64,000 bases of DNA, taken from assembly GCA_938074565.1 (NCBI GenBank), contig CALJEQ010000006.1:372001-436000 (forward strand), given 5' to 3'. The stretch is from an uncultured Alkaliphilus sp. GTDB taxonomy: Bacteria; Bacillota; Clostridia; Peptostreptococcales; Natronincolaceae. Positions 24,289-33,761 of this stretch are shown one piece after another. Each line of letters begins with the position of its first letter. Position 1 is the stretch's first letter. Both the position numbers and the translations under genes were made by a program. Below the pieces are notes generated by a model. It saw only the letters and a program-made list of their open reading frames with translations. It did no database searches and had not been told where the DNA came from.

Positions 24289-27200
24289 TTGGGCAGTTAA
24301 AAGACACGTATCGGTCATTATGTTAGTATGTTTTATAACTTTACTGGGGGGCGTTTCCATCTTTAAATTATCGATGGATTTATTACCTAAGATTAATGTG
24401 CCTATAGCAGTGGTAAATACCCAATATCCCAGTGCAGGTTCCCATGAAATAGAAAATTTAGTTACTAGACCTTTAGAGGAAGCGATGGCTAGGGTACATA
24501 ATATTAAACGAATGAACTCAACTTCTTCTGAAGGAAATTCCATTATTATAATAGAGTTTAATCAAGATACCGATATGGATTTTGCAACTTTAGAGATGAG
24601 GGAAAAAATAGATTTAATTAAGAATTATCTTCCAGAGGATGCCCTCGCCCCTATGATCTTGAAAATAGACCCCAATGCATTGCCTATAATGGTTTTAGGG
24701 ATAGTAGGAAATGATAATTTAGACCAACTACAAGAGATGGCAGAAAAAAGAATAAAGCCCCGATTGGAACGGTTGGAAGGAGTAGCATCTGTTTCTGTTA
24801 ATGGAGGATACCAACAACAGGTTGAAATTGTAGTTGATCCTGTTATATTACAAAAATACGGGTTAACCATACAACAATTGGCAGGGATACTAAGGGCAGA
24901 AAATATTAATCTCCCAGTGGGGGAGGTATTTGACGGAGAAAGTAAAAGACTATTACGGACTTTAGGGGAATTTGAATCCGTAGAAGAGATAAAAGCGTTA
25001 CATATCCCTTTGCCTACTGGTGTAACAATAGCTTTAGAGGAGTTGGCTTCTATTAATATTACCCCAGGGCAGATGAGGGAAATCTCAAGAATTGATGGGG
25101 AAGAAAGCATACGGTTAACTATTCAAAAACAATCGGTTGCCAATACTGTAAAGGTGGCAAATCGTGTTAACAAAGAAATTGAATTATTGAATCAGCAAAT
25201 AAAAGGTATGGAAGTCAAACCAATTATAGATCAATCCCTATATATCAAGAAATCTATTGTAAATGTAGGAAAAACAGCTGTCTATGGAGGACTATTGGCT
25301 GTTTTTGTATTGTACCTATTTTTACGAAATTATAGAAGTACCTTTATTATTTCCCTAGCTATACCAATATCTGTATTGGCAACCTTTGCTTTAATGTACT
25401 TTTTTAATATGACCCTAAATCTTCTGTCTTTGGGGGGATTCGCCTTAGGGGTAGGAATGCTGGTGGATAATGGAATTGTGGTAACGGAAAATATACATCG
25501 TTTTAGGGAAGAAGGTCATAATGCTGTAGATTCATCAATTGAAGGAACAAAAGAAGTGGCTATGGCAGTAACAGCCTCGACTCTAACAACAACGGCTGTA
25601 TTCTTACCTATTGTTTTTGTGGAAGGAATGACAGCCCAGATTTTTAGAGAGTTGGCATTAACAGTTACTTTCTCTCTTCTGGCTTCATTGTTGGTTTCTT
25701 TAACACTAGTACCTATGTTATCGGCCAAAATGTTAGAGAAAAAATTGTCCACTGGGACTGAAAAAAGTAATGTTTTATTTAGATCCTTCGACAAAATGAT
25801 GAATAGTATTCATAACTATTATAAGCGAATACTAACTAAAAGTTTAAAACATCGTGGTTTAGTTTTGCTTATTTCTCTATTAATTTTACTTTCATCTGTA
25901 GGGGTGTTGTATTCAATTGGAGCAGTTTATTTTCCAGAGTTTGATGAAGGTACTTTTACAATTGATGTGAAATTGCCCCACGGGTCTACCCTCCATCAAA
26001 CGGAGGCTATTGTTAATGAAATAGAAAATATAGTCAAAAGGCATAAAGAAGTGGAAGCAACTTTTACAAATATAGGTGGTGGAGATGGAGTTTTTTTTGT
26101 TCATAATAAACGAACAAATAGAGCCTCCATTGATGGTAAACTGGTACCACAAAAACAAAGGGATAGAAAAACCATCGAGGTAATTGATATTGTTAGAAAA
26201 GAATTAACGATTATAGCTGGGGCGGAAATTAACATTACCAGTACTTCATCTATTTCAGCAGTAGGTTTTGGAGGGACTGCTGTTGAGTTGGAGGTAAGAG
26301 GTGACGATTTAAATACGTTAAAAAGTATTACTGATGATTTTATCCTTCTTATAGAAGAGATAGAAGGCACAAGGGAAGTTGCCTCTAATTATGTGGAAGG
26401 AGCACCTCAAACAGCAATGAAACTAAATAGACATATAACGGCTAGGTACGGATTACAGGCAATGCAAATAGCCACCACTGCAAGAAATGTTTTACAAGGA
26501 ACTACTGCCACCAAATTTAAAGTGCAAGGAAGGGAATTGGATGTAGTGATTAAAGGAGAAGATTACCTACAGGAAAGCATAAGTAACTTTTTGCAGACTA
26601 CAGTTCCATCACCAATGGGGGTGTTTGTACCATTAGAAGAATTGGTTACACTAGAGAGAACAAAAAGTCCCACCAGTATCAAACGTGCCGATCAAGTTAG
26701 GGCAATTACCATTAGTGCGTCCATCATTGGTAGAGATTTAAATTCGGTGATTTCAGATATTCAAAAGAGAATAGATGAATATCCGCTACCAGCAGGTTAC
26801 ACCTTTCGTTTTAGAGGACAACGAGAACAGTTGCAGGAAGCATTTAGTAGCTTGATTTTAGTGGTTATATTAGCTATATTATTGGTATATATGATATTAG
26901 CATCACAATTTCAATCATTATTACATCCCTTTACAATAATGTTTTCTGTACCTTTGGCGTTTTCTGGTGGTGCAGTCGGTTTGTTAATTTCAAGTCGCCC
27001 ATTAAGTGTACCAGCTTTAATTGGTGCAGTGGTTTTGGCAGGGATTGTAGTTAATAATGGAATTGTGTTAATAGACTACATTAACATATTAAGGGAAAGG
27101 GGAAAAAAGCGGGAGGAAGCCATAATTACAGCGGGTTATACAAGACTAAGACCAATTATGATGACCACTTTTACAACCGTTTTAGGATTATTGCCATTGG

Positions 27201-27349
27201 CAATAGGGTTAGGCGAAGGTGCAGAAGCCCAAGCCCCTATGGCAACAGTGGTAATAGGAGGACTTTTGTCAGCTACCTTGCTTACATTAGTGGTAATCCC
27301 TGTGATTTATTCGATATTTGATGACTTGAAAATGAGATTTCAAGCATGA
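24275..27349 (+). CDS. RND-family efflux pump (AcrB/SwrC-like)
   Basis: The 1024-residue protein has the full RND duplication: a first helix (about 12-30), a large extracytoplasmic porter domain, six helices (about 330-530), a second porter domain and the last helices (about 860-1015). TM4 reads GMLVDNGIVVTENIH, so the usual Asp pair of proton relay is Asp-Asn. TM10 has VVNNGIVLIDYIN. The TEGA-type LGEGAEAQAPMATVVIGGL block near the end is intact. It starts inside the adaptor gene, behind AAGGAGGGGGAAG. Substrates may be drugs, lipopeptides or fatty acids. No regulator or outer-membrane channel gene is adjacent. Confidence 0.9.
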   Translation: MKIIDWAVKRHVSVIMLVCFITLLGGVSIFKLSMDLLPKINVPIAVVNTQYPSAGSHEIENLVTRPLEEAMARVHNIKRMNSTSSEGNSIIIIEFNQDTDMDFATLEMREKIDLIKNYLPEDALAPMILKIDPNALPIMVLGIVGNDNLDQLQEMAEKRIKPRLERLEGVASVSVNGGYQQQVEIVVDPVILQKYGLTIQQLAGILRAENINLPVGEVFDGESKRLLRTLGEFESVEEIKALHIPLPTGVTIALEELASINITPGQMREISRIDGEESIRLTIQKQSVANTVKVANRVNKEIELLNQQIKGMEVKPIIDQSLYIKKSIVNVGKTAVYGGLLAVFVLYLFLRNYRSTFIISLAIPISVLATFALMYFFNMTLNLLSLGGFALGVGMLVDNGIVVTENIHRFREEGHNAVDSSIEGTKEVAMAVTASTLTTTAVFLPIVFVEGMTAQIFRELALTVTFSLLASLLVSLTLVPMLSAKMLEKKLSTGTEKSNVLFRSFDKMMNSIHNYYKRILTKSLKHRGLVLLISLLILLSSVGVLYSIGAVYFPEFDEGTFTIDVKLPHGSTLHQTEAIVNEIENIVKRHKEVEATFTNIGGGDGVFFVHNKRTNRASIDGKLVPQKQRDRKTIEVIDIVRKELTIIAGAEINITSTSSISAVGFGGTAVELEVRGDDLNTLKSITDDFILLIEEIEGTREVASNYVEGAPQTAMKLNRHITARYGLQAMQIATTARNVLQGTTATKFKVQGRELDVVIKGEDYLQESISNFLQTTVPSPMGVFVPLEELVTLERTKSPTSIKRADQVRAITISASIIGRDLNSVISDIQKRIDEYPLPAGYTFRFRGQREQLQEAFSSLILVVILAILLVYMILASQFQSLLHPFTIMFSVPLAFSGGAVGLLISSRPLSVPALIGAVVLAGIVVNNGIVLIDYINILRERGKKREEAIITAGYTRLRPIMMTTFTTVLGLLPLAIGLGEGAEAQAPMATVVIGGLLSATLLTLVVIPVIYSIFDDLKMRFQA

Positions 27350-27424
27350 TTTGGCTATGGAAGAATATATTAATAGTCGAACTAAAGTCCTCTATATGGA
27401 GGTAGGTAGGAAGGGTGGATAGTT

Positions 27425-27706
27425 ATGTTGGTGGGTACATGTACTTTAACAATTTTTATAAATGATGTTCATTCTCTTAAGGAAAAGAGACATGTGGTAA
27501 AAAGTGTAATTGAAAGGGTGAAATCTAGATTTAATGCTTCTATTGCAGAAATAGGAGAAATGGATAAATGGCAGGTGGCGGAAATTGGTTTTGCTTGTGT
27601 TAGCAATAGTCGTCGGCATGTTGATGAAATGGTGAATAACATAATTCAGTTTATTGAAAGGGACGGTAGATTTGAAATCTCCAATTATGAAGTGGAGATT
27701 TTATAA
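27425..27706 (+). CDS. DUF503 (YlxP-like) small protein
   Basis: The 93-residue protein matches the DUF503/YlxP family: MLVGTCTLTIFINDVHSLKEKRHVVKSV, then a central helix and the WQVAEIGFACVSN strand. It is small and soluble with no catalytic motif. Family members are often found near translation genes, but the role is unsettled. GTTGGGTGG-like sequence and GGAAGGGTGG lie before ATG 27425. It stands between the RND pump and nth with 14 bases to nth, so it is probably co-transcribed with nth. Confidence 0.85.
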   Translation: MLVGTCTLTIFINDVHSLKEKRHVVKSVIERVKSRFNASIAEIGEMDKWQVAEIGFACVSNSRRHVDEMVNNIIQFIERDGRFEISNYEVEIL

Positions 27707-27720
27707 GTAGGGGGAAGCAA

Positions 27721-28371
27721 ATGAAGAAAAAAATGTTAACTAAAGAAGAACGGTTAAAGGCATTGGAATTATTAAAGGAGTTATATCCTGAAGCGGAAAG
27801 TGAATTGGATTTTAATAATCCCTTTGAGTTATTAATTGCCACCATATTAGCGGCTCAATGCACCGATAAAAGAGTTAATCAAGTTACCCAAGAACTTTTC
27901 AAACACTTTAAAACTCCAGAAGATTTTATTCCTTTAACCGATGTAGAATTGGAAAAATGGATTAAGAGTTGTGGGTTTTATAAAAATAAAAGTAAAAATA
28001 TTTTGGCGACATGTAGAATTTTGGTGGAGAAACATGGTGGAGAAGTACCTAAACAACGGGAAGAGTTGATGGAGTTGCCAGGTGTAGGCAGAAAAACTGC
28101 CAATGTGGTAATGAGTAATGTTTTTGGAGAAGATGCCATCGCTGTAGATACCCATGTTTTTAGAGTATCTAATCGAATAGGTCTTGCCAATGCTGATAAT
28201 GTTGATTTAACAGAAAAGCAATTAATGAAAAATATCCCTAAGAAAGAGTGGTCTGATGCTCATCATTGGCTAATTTTTCATGGTCGAAGGGTTTGTAAAG
28301 CTAGAAAACCCTCCTGCGAAATATGTTCTTTAACGGATTTGTGTCTATTTTATCTAAGAAATTGTAAATAA
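27721..28371 (+). CDS. nth: Endonuclease III
   Basis: The 216-residue base-excision repair glycosylase/AP lyase removes oxidised pyrimidines. The helix-hairpin-helix LPGVGRKTANVV contains the catalytic Lys125, and the catalytic Asp143 lies in AVDTHVFRVSNR. The C-terminal 4Fe-4S cluster has the exact C-x6-C-x2-C-x5-C spacing (CKARKPSCEICSLTDLC). GGGGGAAG precedes ATG 27721. Confidence 0.95.
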   Translation: MKKKMLTKEERLKALELLKELYPEAESELDFNNPFELLIATILAAQCTDKRVNQVTQELFKHFKTPEDFIPLTDVELEKWIKSCGFYKNKSKNILATCRILVEKHGGEVPKQREELMELPGVGRKTANVVMSNVFGEDAIAVDTHVFRVSNRIGLANADNVDLTEKQLMKNIPKKEWSDAHHWLIFHGRRVCKARKPSCEICSLTDLCLFYLRNCK

Positions 28372-28440
28372 GAAAAAGGAAATTTTCTTTCCATGAAGAA
28401 ATTAGATAGGTAGAGATGATATTTAGAGAGGATGTATTCA

Positions 28441-30585
28441 ATGGATAACAATAATTACGATAAAGGGTCAATGGTATTTGCCTTAGATATTGGAACCCGT
28501 AGTGTAGTGGGCTTACTGGGCAGTTATGTAGATAAAAAAATAGTAATACATCATAGTGCCATTGAATTTCATCAAAGTAGAGCAATGTTTGATGGTCAAA
28601 TCCATGATATTGATGAAGTGGTGAATATAGCAAAAAGAGTAAAGGAACAGTTGGAAGAAAAGGTGGGTTTCCCATTAAAAGAAGTGGCAATAGCCGCCGC
28701 AGGTAGAGCCTTAAAGACCTTTAGGGTGGAGATTGAAAAGGAACTAGATGAAAATAAAATAGTAGATAAACATTTAGTAAACAGTATAGAAATTGAAGGT
28801 CTACAAAAAGCACAAAATCAGTTGGAGGAAATGGATACAGAAAACACCAATTATTTCTGTGTTGGGCATACTGTTGTTAATTACTTTTTAAATGATGGAA
28901 TAATTACTAATCCCACTGGTCATAGGGGTCGAAAGTTAAAGATGGATATTTTGGCTACTTTTTTACCCCATATGGTTGTGGATAGTCTTTATACTGTTAT
29001 GACAAAGGTTGGTTTAGAAGTAAGCTATATGACGTTAGAGCCTATAGCCGCCATTGAAGTGGCAGTTCCTCAAAATATTAGACTATTAAATATTGCTATG
29101 GTGGACATTGGAGCAGGTACTTCTGATATAGCCATTACCAAAGATGGAACAGTAGTAGCTTATGCAATGACCTCAACTGCTGGAGATGAAATTACAGAAG
29201 CCATTTTAAAAACCTATCTATTAGATTTTGATACTGCTGAAAGGATTAAATGTCAGCTTTTTGAAAAAGATCATCATCGGTTTACTGATATTATTGGAAT
29301 GGAACACGAACTTGCCACAGATGTCATATTAGACGCCATATCACCTTCCATAGAAACCATTGCTAAAGATATTGCCCATAATATCCTTCAACAAAACGAA
29401 AAAGCCCCCAGTGCAATTTTTTTAATTGGTGGAGGTAGTCAAATTCCTAGACTAAATGAAACAGTGGCAAAGTTACTGGAGATGCCTAAGGAAAGGGTTG
29501 TAGTAAGGGGAACAGAAATCATTCAAAACCTCGACCAAGATAACCTACAAGTGTCAGGGCCAGAGGGTATTACCCCTGTGGGGATTTTAGCAAAGGCATT
29601 GCAAAATAAAGCACAGGACTTTATTGAAATCAGTGTAAATGGAAAGACCATAAAATTATTTCAGTCTAAAAAATTGAAAGTTAGTGATGCGTTGGTACTT
29701 TTAGGTTTTAACCCAAGAGACTTAATTCCTAAAAGGGGAAAAACTATAACTATTAAGGTTAATCAAACATCAAAAACCTTTTATGGAGAATATGGGTTAC
29801 CTGCTGAAATATATGTTAATCGATTGACTTCAAATTTAGATACTCCTATAAAAAATGGAGATCAGATTAATGTTACTCCTGCTAAACAAGGAAAAGATGC
29901 CAAGTGTACATTAATTGATGTGGTGGATTTTAATAAATTTGTTGTAGTAAATGGAGTAGAAGTTACTTTAACTGGAAAAATTACAGTTAATGGTGAAACT
30001 GTTACTGATAATATGTTCCTTAATGATGGGGATGTAGTAAATTATAAATTATTAAAAACAGTTGAAGAAATATGTCATCAGTTAAACATTAAATATGGTA
30101 ATTTAACTATTCAAATAAATGGAAAAGATGCTAATTTATTTGATTTTGTAAAGGAAAATGACCAAGTTCTACTGATGGAAGAAGATCCGATGGAACAGAA
30201 GATAATTGTTGAAAATAAACCAACACTTGTACAACAGAATAGACTACAAGAGGCTAGAAGAGAACCACAACAAAGCATTACTAAAAAATTCAATAAAGAA
30301 CCTCATATAGAAAGTGTACAAGGGCTAAATGAAGAAACAAAAGAACAACTTAAAATAGAGGAAAGTAAAGAACTTGATAATGAAACAATCAATATCATTT
30401 ACAATGGTAATCCATTACAAATACCTAAGATAAAGGAAGAAATGATATTTGTTGATATTTTTGACTACATTGATTTTAATCGATATGAGCTAAAAGGAAA
30501 GTTAGTTTTACAGCACAATGGTACTAATGCCAACTATATAGAACCCTTGAAGGATGGAGATGAAGTCATCGTTAAATGGGAATAA
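28441..30585 (+). CDS. FtsA-like actin-family protein with long C-terminal extension
   Basis: The 714-residue protein starts with an actin/FtsA ATPase fold (about 1-380): phosphate-1 motif ALDIGTRSVVGL, phosphate-2 MVDIGAGTSDIAI, and adenosine motif IFLIGGGSQIPRL. After residue 390 come several beta-rich modules of about 70-80 residues (ISVNGKTIKLF, FVVVNGVEVTL, INIIYNGNPLQI and others), with a charged linker near 590-640. This form is found in Clostridia beside ordinary FtsA and is annotated only as a cell division FtsA-domain protein. ATG 28441 is chosen since GAGAGGATG lies about nine bases before it. It may act in division or sporulation septum dynamics; not proven. Confidence 0.78.
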   Translation: MDNNNYDKGSMVFALDIGTRSVVGLLGSYVDKKIVIHHSAIEFHQSRAMFDGQIHDIDEVVNIAKRVKEQLEEKVGFPLKEVAIAAAGRALKTFRVEIEKELDENKIVDKHLVNSIEIEGLQKAQNQLEEMDTENTNYFCVGHTVVNYFLNDGIITNPTGHRGRKLKMDILATFLPHMVVDSLYTVMTKVGLEVSYMTLEPIAAIEVAVPQNIRLLNIAMVDIGAGTSDIAITKDGTVVAYAMTSTAGDEITEAILKTYLLDFDTAERIKCQLFEKDHHRFTDIIGMEHELATDVILDAISPSIETIAKDIAHNILQQNEKAPSAIFLIGGGSQIPRLNETVAKLLEMPKERVVVRGTEIIQNLDQDNLQVSGPEGITPVGILAKALQNKAQDFIEISVNGKTIKLFQSKKLKVSDALVLLGFNPRDLIPKRGKTITIKVNQTSKTFYGEYGLPAEIYVNRLTSNLDTPIKNGDQINVTPAKQGKDAKCTLIDVVDFNKFVVVNGVEVTLTGKITVNGETVTDNMFLNDGDVVNYKLLKTVEEICHQLNIKYGNLTIQINGKDANLFDFVKENDQVLLMEEDPMEQKIIVENKPTLVQQNRLQEARREPQQSITKKFNKEPHIESVQGLNEETKEQLKIEESKELDNETINIIYNGNPLQIPKIKEEMIFVDIFDYIDFNRYELKGKLVLQHNGTNANYIEPLKDGDEVIVKWE

Positions 30586-30597
30586 TAAACATCATTT

Positions 30598-30630
30598 AAT
30601 AAGGATCTGATGCTAGATCCTTATTTTTTA
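30598..30630 (+). terminator. Terminator after FtsA-like gene
   Basis: An 11-bp stem AATAAGGATCT/AGATCCTTATT with a 6-base loop is followed by a T-run. Confidence 0.88.
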
Positions 30631-30764
30631 TTTTTATTTTGATTAACATAAATAATTTAGAGTAAATATATAATAATACTATATGAATATTTTTTTATAT
30701 TTTAAATAAAATGTATTGAGTGGACTTAATAAATGACTTATACTTGCATCAGGGAGTGATTTCA

Positions 30765-32261
30765 ATGGAGCCTTCAGTGGTGAAAAAAAATACAAAAAAA
30801 TTGGCGTTATGGATAAGTGGACTATTTTTTGTTTCAGTTATTGTTGCTATTATAACTTTTAGTACTTTTGTGTTAAATCAAAAAACCATATATGATAATG
30901 TTTATGTAGAATCAGTGGATTTAGGTCATTTAACTAAAGAAGATGCTAAGTTAAGTTTGGAAAAGATATTTGAAAAAGAGTTACAGAGTCATCATTTAAT
31001 GCTTAGACATCAAGAAACAACTTGGGACTACACCTATGAAAAATTAGGCTTTACTTATTTATACAATGAAGCTATAGAGGAAGCTTACTCTGTTGGTAGA
31101 TCAGGTAGTTTTTTTAGCAGGTTAGTAGATATTTATCATTTAAGAAAAAATCCAGTGTTAATAACTCTAAACAATGTTTATGATCATCAAATCTTAGATG
31201 AAATACTAGTGGAACTTAATGAAACTATTCAAAAACCACCAGTAGATGCTAAGATTCAAAGAAGGGACAATGGATTTGCTATCTCAAAAGAAGCTAATGG
31301 TATAGAGGTTGATGAAATGGAGCTACGAACAAGAATAAAATATGCCATTGATATATACAGCGATGATAGTATAGATGTTCCTGTTCAATATGTTGTCCCT
31401 AAAATAACAGAGGAGAAGTTAAAGGATATTAAAGAGATAGTAGGAGAGTTTTCAACAGTGTTTAATTCAGAGGTAACGGGAAGAAGTGCAAACATCTCTG
31501 TTGCTTCAAAGAGTATTAACGGAACACTTTTAATGCCAGGTGATAGTTTCTCCTTTAATAAACAGACAGGACCTAGGGGGATAAAAGAAGGTTATCAAGA
31601 AGCTCCAGTTATCTTTAATGGACAGTTGATTCCTGGTATTGGTGGGGGGATTTGCCAAGTATCATCAACCCTATATAATGCAGTTGTTAGGGCAGACCTT
31701 GAAATTACCAATAGACAAAACCATTCACTGCCAGTTGCTTATGTACCATTAGGTCAAGATGCTACAGTAGCCTATGGTTATATCGATTTTCAGTTTATTA
31801 ATAACACACCTTATCCTCTGTATGTAGAGAGTTCAGTTAATGGGAATCGGATAAATGTAAGGATATATGGAAAAAAGATTCATGATTATACAGTTAGACT
31901 TTTCTCAGAAGTAACAGAAACCATTGAGCCTAAGATGGAAATTAAGAAAGATTCTTCAATGTTTGTTGGTGAGAGGAAAGTTGAACGAGAAGCCAAGAAG
32001 GGTTATAAAGTTAATACTTATAAAGTGTATTATAGAAATGATAAAGAGTTTATGAGGGAGCTTATTTCTAGAGATGTATATTCTGTTGTTCATGGTGTTG
32101 TAATTGAAGGTACCAAGCCAAGACCGCCTCAGCCTAAAGTAGAAGTAAAGGAAGAAAAACCACCAGCGAAGCCACAGGAGGAGAAAAAGCCAGAGGTTAA
32201 GAAGCCAGAGGAAGCTCCTGTTGATAATGATGATTCTGGTGAGAAAAAGCCAGAGAACTAA
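30765..32261 (+). CDS. VanW-family extracytoplasmic protein with Pro/Lys/Glu-rich tail
   Basis: The 498-residue protein has an N-terminal membrane anchor (about 12-34), a peptidoglycan-binding-4-like region (about 40-210), a VanW domain (about 225-360: FSTVFN, SANISVASKSINGTLLMPG, GIGGGICQVSSTLYNAV) and a G5-like segment (about 385-450). It ends in a 45-residue tail rich in Pro, Lys and Glu. VanW proteins are linked to cell wall and glycopeptide resistance loci, but their activity is unknown. The stand-alone clostridial form, as here without van genes, is common. AGGGAGTGAT precedes ATG 30765. Confidence 0.85.
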   Translation: MEPSVVKKNTKKLALWISGLFFVSVIVAIITFSTFVLNQKTIYDNVYVESVDLGHLTKEDAKLSLEKIFEKELQSHHLMLRHQETTWDYTYEKLGFTYLYNEAIEEAYSVGRSGSFFSRLVDIYHLRKNPVLITLNNVYDHQILDEILVELNETIQKPPVDAKIQRRDNGFAISKEANGIEVDEMELRTRIKYAIDIYSDDSIDVPVQYVVPKITEEKLKDIKEIVGEFSTVFNSEVTGRSANISVASKSINGTLLMPGDSFSFNKQTGPRGIKEGYQEAPVIFNGQLIPGIGGGICQVSSTLYNAVVRADLEITNRQNHSLPVAYVPLGQDATVAYGYIDFQFINNTPYPLYVESSVNGNRINVRIYGKKIHDYTVRLFSEVTETIEPKMEIKKDSSMFVGERKVEREAKKGYKVNTYKVYYRNDKEFMRELISRDVYSVVHGVVIEGTKPRPPQPKVEVKEEKPPAKPQEEKKPEVKKPEEAPVDNDDSGEKKPEN

Positions 32262-32282
32262 AGTTGAGTTTATATAGGTTGT

Positions 32283-32327
32283 AAAACCCCACAGTGTATC
32301 TGAAAATGATATGTTGCGGGGTTTTTT
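32283..32327 (+). terminator. Two-tier hairpin terminator, copy 4 (divergent)
   Basis: Outer stem AAAACCCC/GGGGTTTT, an A-C mismatch, a CA/TG pair block, a small internal loop and an inner GTATC/GATAT stem, then six T residues. It shares the geometry of the hairpins at 6464, 14988 and 16464, with a different sequence. Confidence 0.75.
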
Positions 32328-32430
32328 ATGACCAAATCTAAAATTAAGATAAGTAACATAAATAAATGTATCTTCATATATTGTAGTAATTAATATTAAT
32401 CTGCGTAGGCACAAGTAATGGGGGATAATT

Positions 32431-33363
32431 ATGAAGAGAGTATATTTATGTGGACCAGTAGAATATATAAGATTCAATAACGAAAATATACAAAATACAA
32501 AGAAAAATAGACTTAGCAAAAGAAAATGTAAGAAACTACTTAAAAAATGGTCTGAATTACCTTATGCGGGGGAATCAAAACTGCCTAGTGGAATTGATCC
32601 AACTGCTGGTTCATGGCCTTTATATTTTATTAAAAGGAATCGAAATGGTAACTTTACTACACTAGATGGTAAAATTATTAGATTTGCTATACAACATCCG
32701 AAAAATATAGATTTCTTTAAAGAATTGACTAATGTTAAACAGGTACTAGACAATATTACATTAGAGCAAAGACAAGTTGCAGAATATTGGGGAGACGGAC
32801 CAGCTACAAAACAGTGGACTCCCATTATAGATCGACTTTTGGATACCTATAATCTTAGTCCGGCTCAATCAGCCCGTATAATTGCAGCAGTTCAAACGGG
32901 AATAAATGATGCATTTGTAATTACTTGGTACTATAAGTATCTTTGGGAAGTTCCACGTCCAAATCAAATGGATCTGAAATTGTATACAGTTATATGTACG
33001 CCTAAATTTCCCACTTACCCATCAGGGCATTCTGTTATATCAGGAACAGCAGAAGTTATATTAAGCTACTTTTTCCCTTCGGAAGCTGAACGTTTAAAAG
33101 CATTAGCTGAAGAGAACTCTATATCTCGGTTATATGGGGGAGTTCACTTTCCTTCGGATTTAAGTGAGGGGTTGCGACTAGGAAGACAGATTGGAAGACT
33201 TGTTGTAGATATTTTAAGGAATCAGCAAGATATAAATCATAAGACTATAGATGTACCATCAACAGAAGACTTACACGCTAATTTAAATCCACCACCATAT
33301 AATCAGGTTATTCCATATCCATCAAGGGTAAGGTCATGTGATTTACCACTTTTACCAGAATAA
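32431..33363 (+). CDS. Vanadium-dependent haloperoxidase-like / PAP2-type acid phosphatase
   Basis: The 310-residue protein carries the three phosphate/vanadate-binding motifs in order: KYLWEVPRP (K-x6-R-P), YPSGHS, and SRLYGGVHFPSD (S-R-x5-H-x3-D). This set is shared by vanadium haloperoxidases and type 2 acid phosphatases. The PTAGSWPLYFIKR region and overall length resemble the bacterial 'vanadium-dependent haloperoxidase family' proteins, which have no signal peptide and few membrane segments. Whether it oxidises halides or hydrolyses phosphate esters cannot be told. It is monocistronic between two terminators; GGGGGAT precedes ATG 32431. Confidence 0.8.
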   Translation: MKRVYLCGPVEYIRFNNENIQNTKKNRLSKRKCKKLLKKWSELPYAGESKLPSGIDPTAGSWPLYFIKRNRNGNFTTLDGKIIRFAIQHPKNIDFFKELTNVKQVLDNITLEQRQVAEYWGDGPATKQWTPIIDRLLDTYNLSPAQSARIIAAVQTGINDAFVITWYYKYLWEVPRPNQMDLKLYTVICTPKFPTYPSGHSVISGTAEVILSYFFPSEAERLKALAEENSISRLYGGVHFPSDLSEGLRLGRQIGRLVVDILRNQQDINHKTIDVPSTEDLHANLNPPPYNQVIPYPSRVRSCDLPLLPE

Positions 33364-33448
33364 AAAGTAAGTCTTATATCTAAAGATTAAGAATAAATTA
33401 TGATAACTTTGATTGCTAAATTATAGATACAATACTATCGTTAGAACC

Positions 33449-33477
33449 ACCTCCATCTCAGTTTGGAGGTTTTTTTA
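33449..33477 (+). terminator. Terminator after haloperoxidase-like gene
   Basis: A 7-bp stem ACCTCCA/TGGAGGT with an 8-base loop is followed by seven T residues. The A/T-rich stretch from 33478 to 33644 holds nothing I can support. Confidence 0.85.
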
Positions 33478-33644
33478 TTATATTTAAAACTATACATAAT
33501 CTATTCAACCCTACTAGGTATAATAAAAACAAGTAATATAAAAAGGTTAAAGTTAATGGAAAATAATATTGTTTCATCGTAAAAACCTAATAATGATATA
33601 TAAGAATATTCTGATTTAAAATACATTGTAACGGAAAATAACTA

Positions 33645-33698
33645 TTGATTTAAAAATAATTCATGATATAATATAGGTAGGTGATAGTTAGTCTATCA
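33645..33698 (+). promoter_or_regulatory. Promoter with overlapping palindromic operator upstream of tetR
   Basis: TTGATT (33645-33650) and TATAAT (33667-33672) are separated by 16 bases. Just downstream, TGATAG (33682-33687) and CTATCA (33693-33698) form a perfect inverted repeat around five bases, placed over the expected start of transcription. This is where an autoregulating TetR protein would bind; the assignment is inferred from position. Confidence 0.65.
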
Positions 33699-33761
33699 TC
33701 ATGTTAAATAGGTTAATAACTAAGTAAGATGCTAAAAAAAGCTTATATTTACTAAGGAAAA

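Noticed and set aside
24040..24543. 167-codon minus-strand frame
   Set aside because: Antisense to the adaptor/pump overlap, which is clearly coding on the plus strand.
31956..32519. 187-codon minus-strand frame
   Set aside because: It crosses a terminator and two plus-strand genes; the product is a Leu/Phe/Trp-rich shadow.
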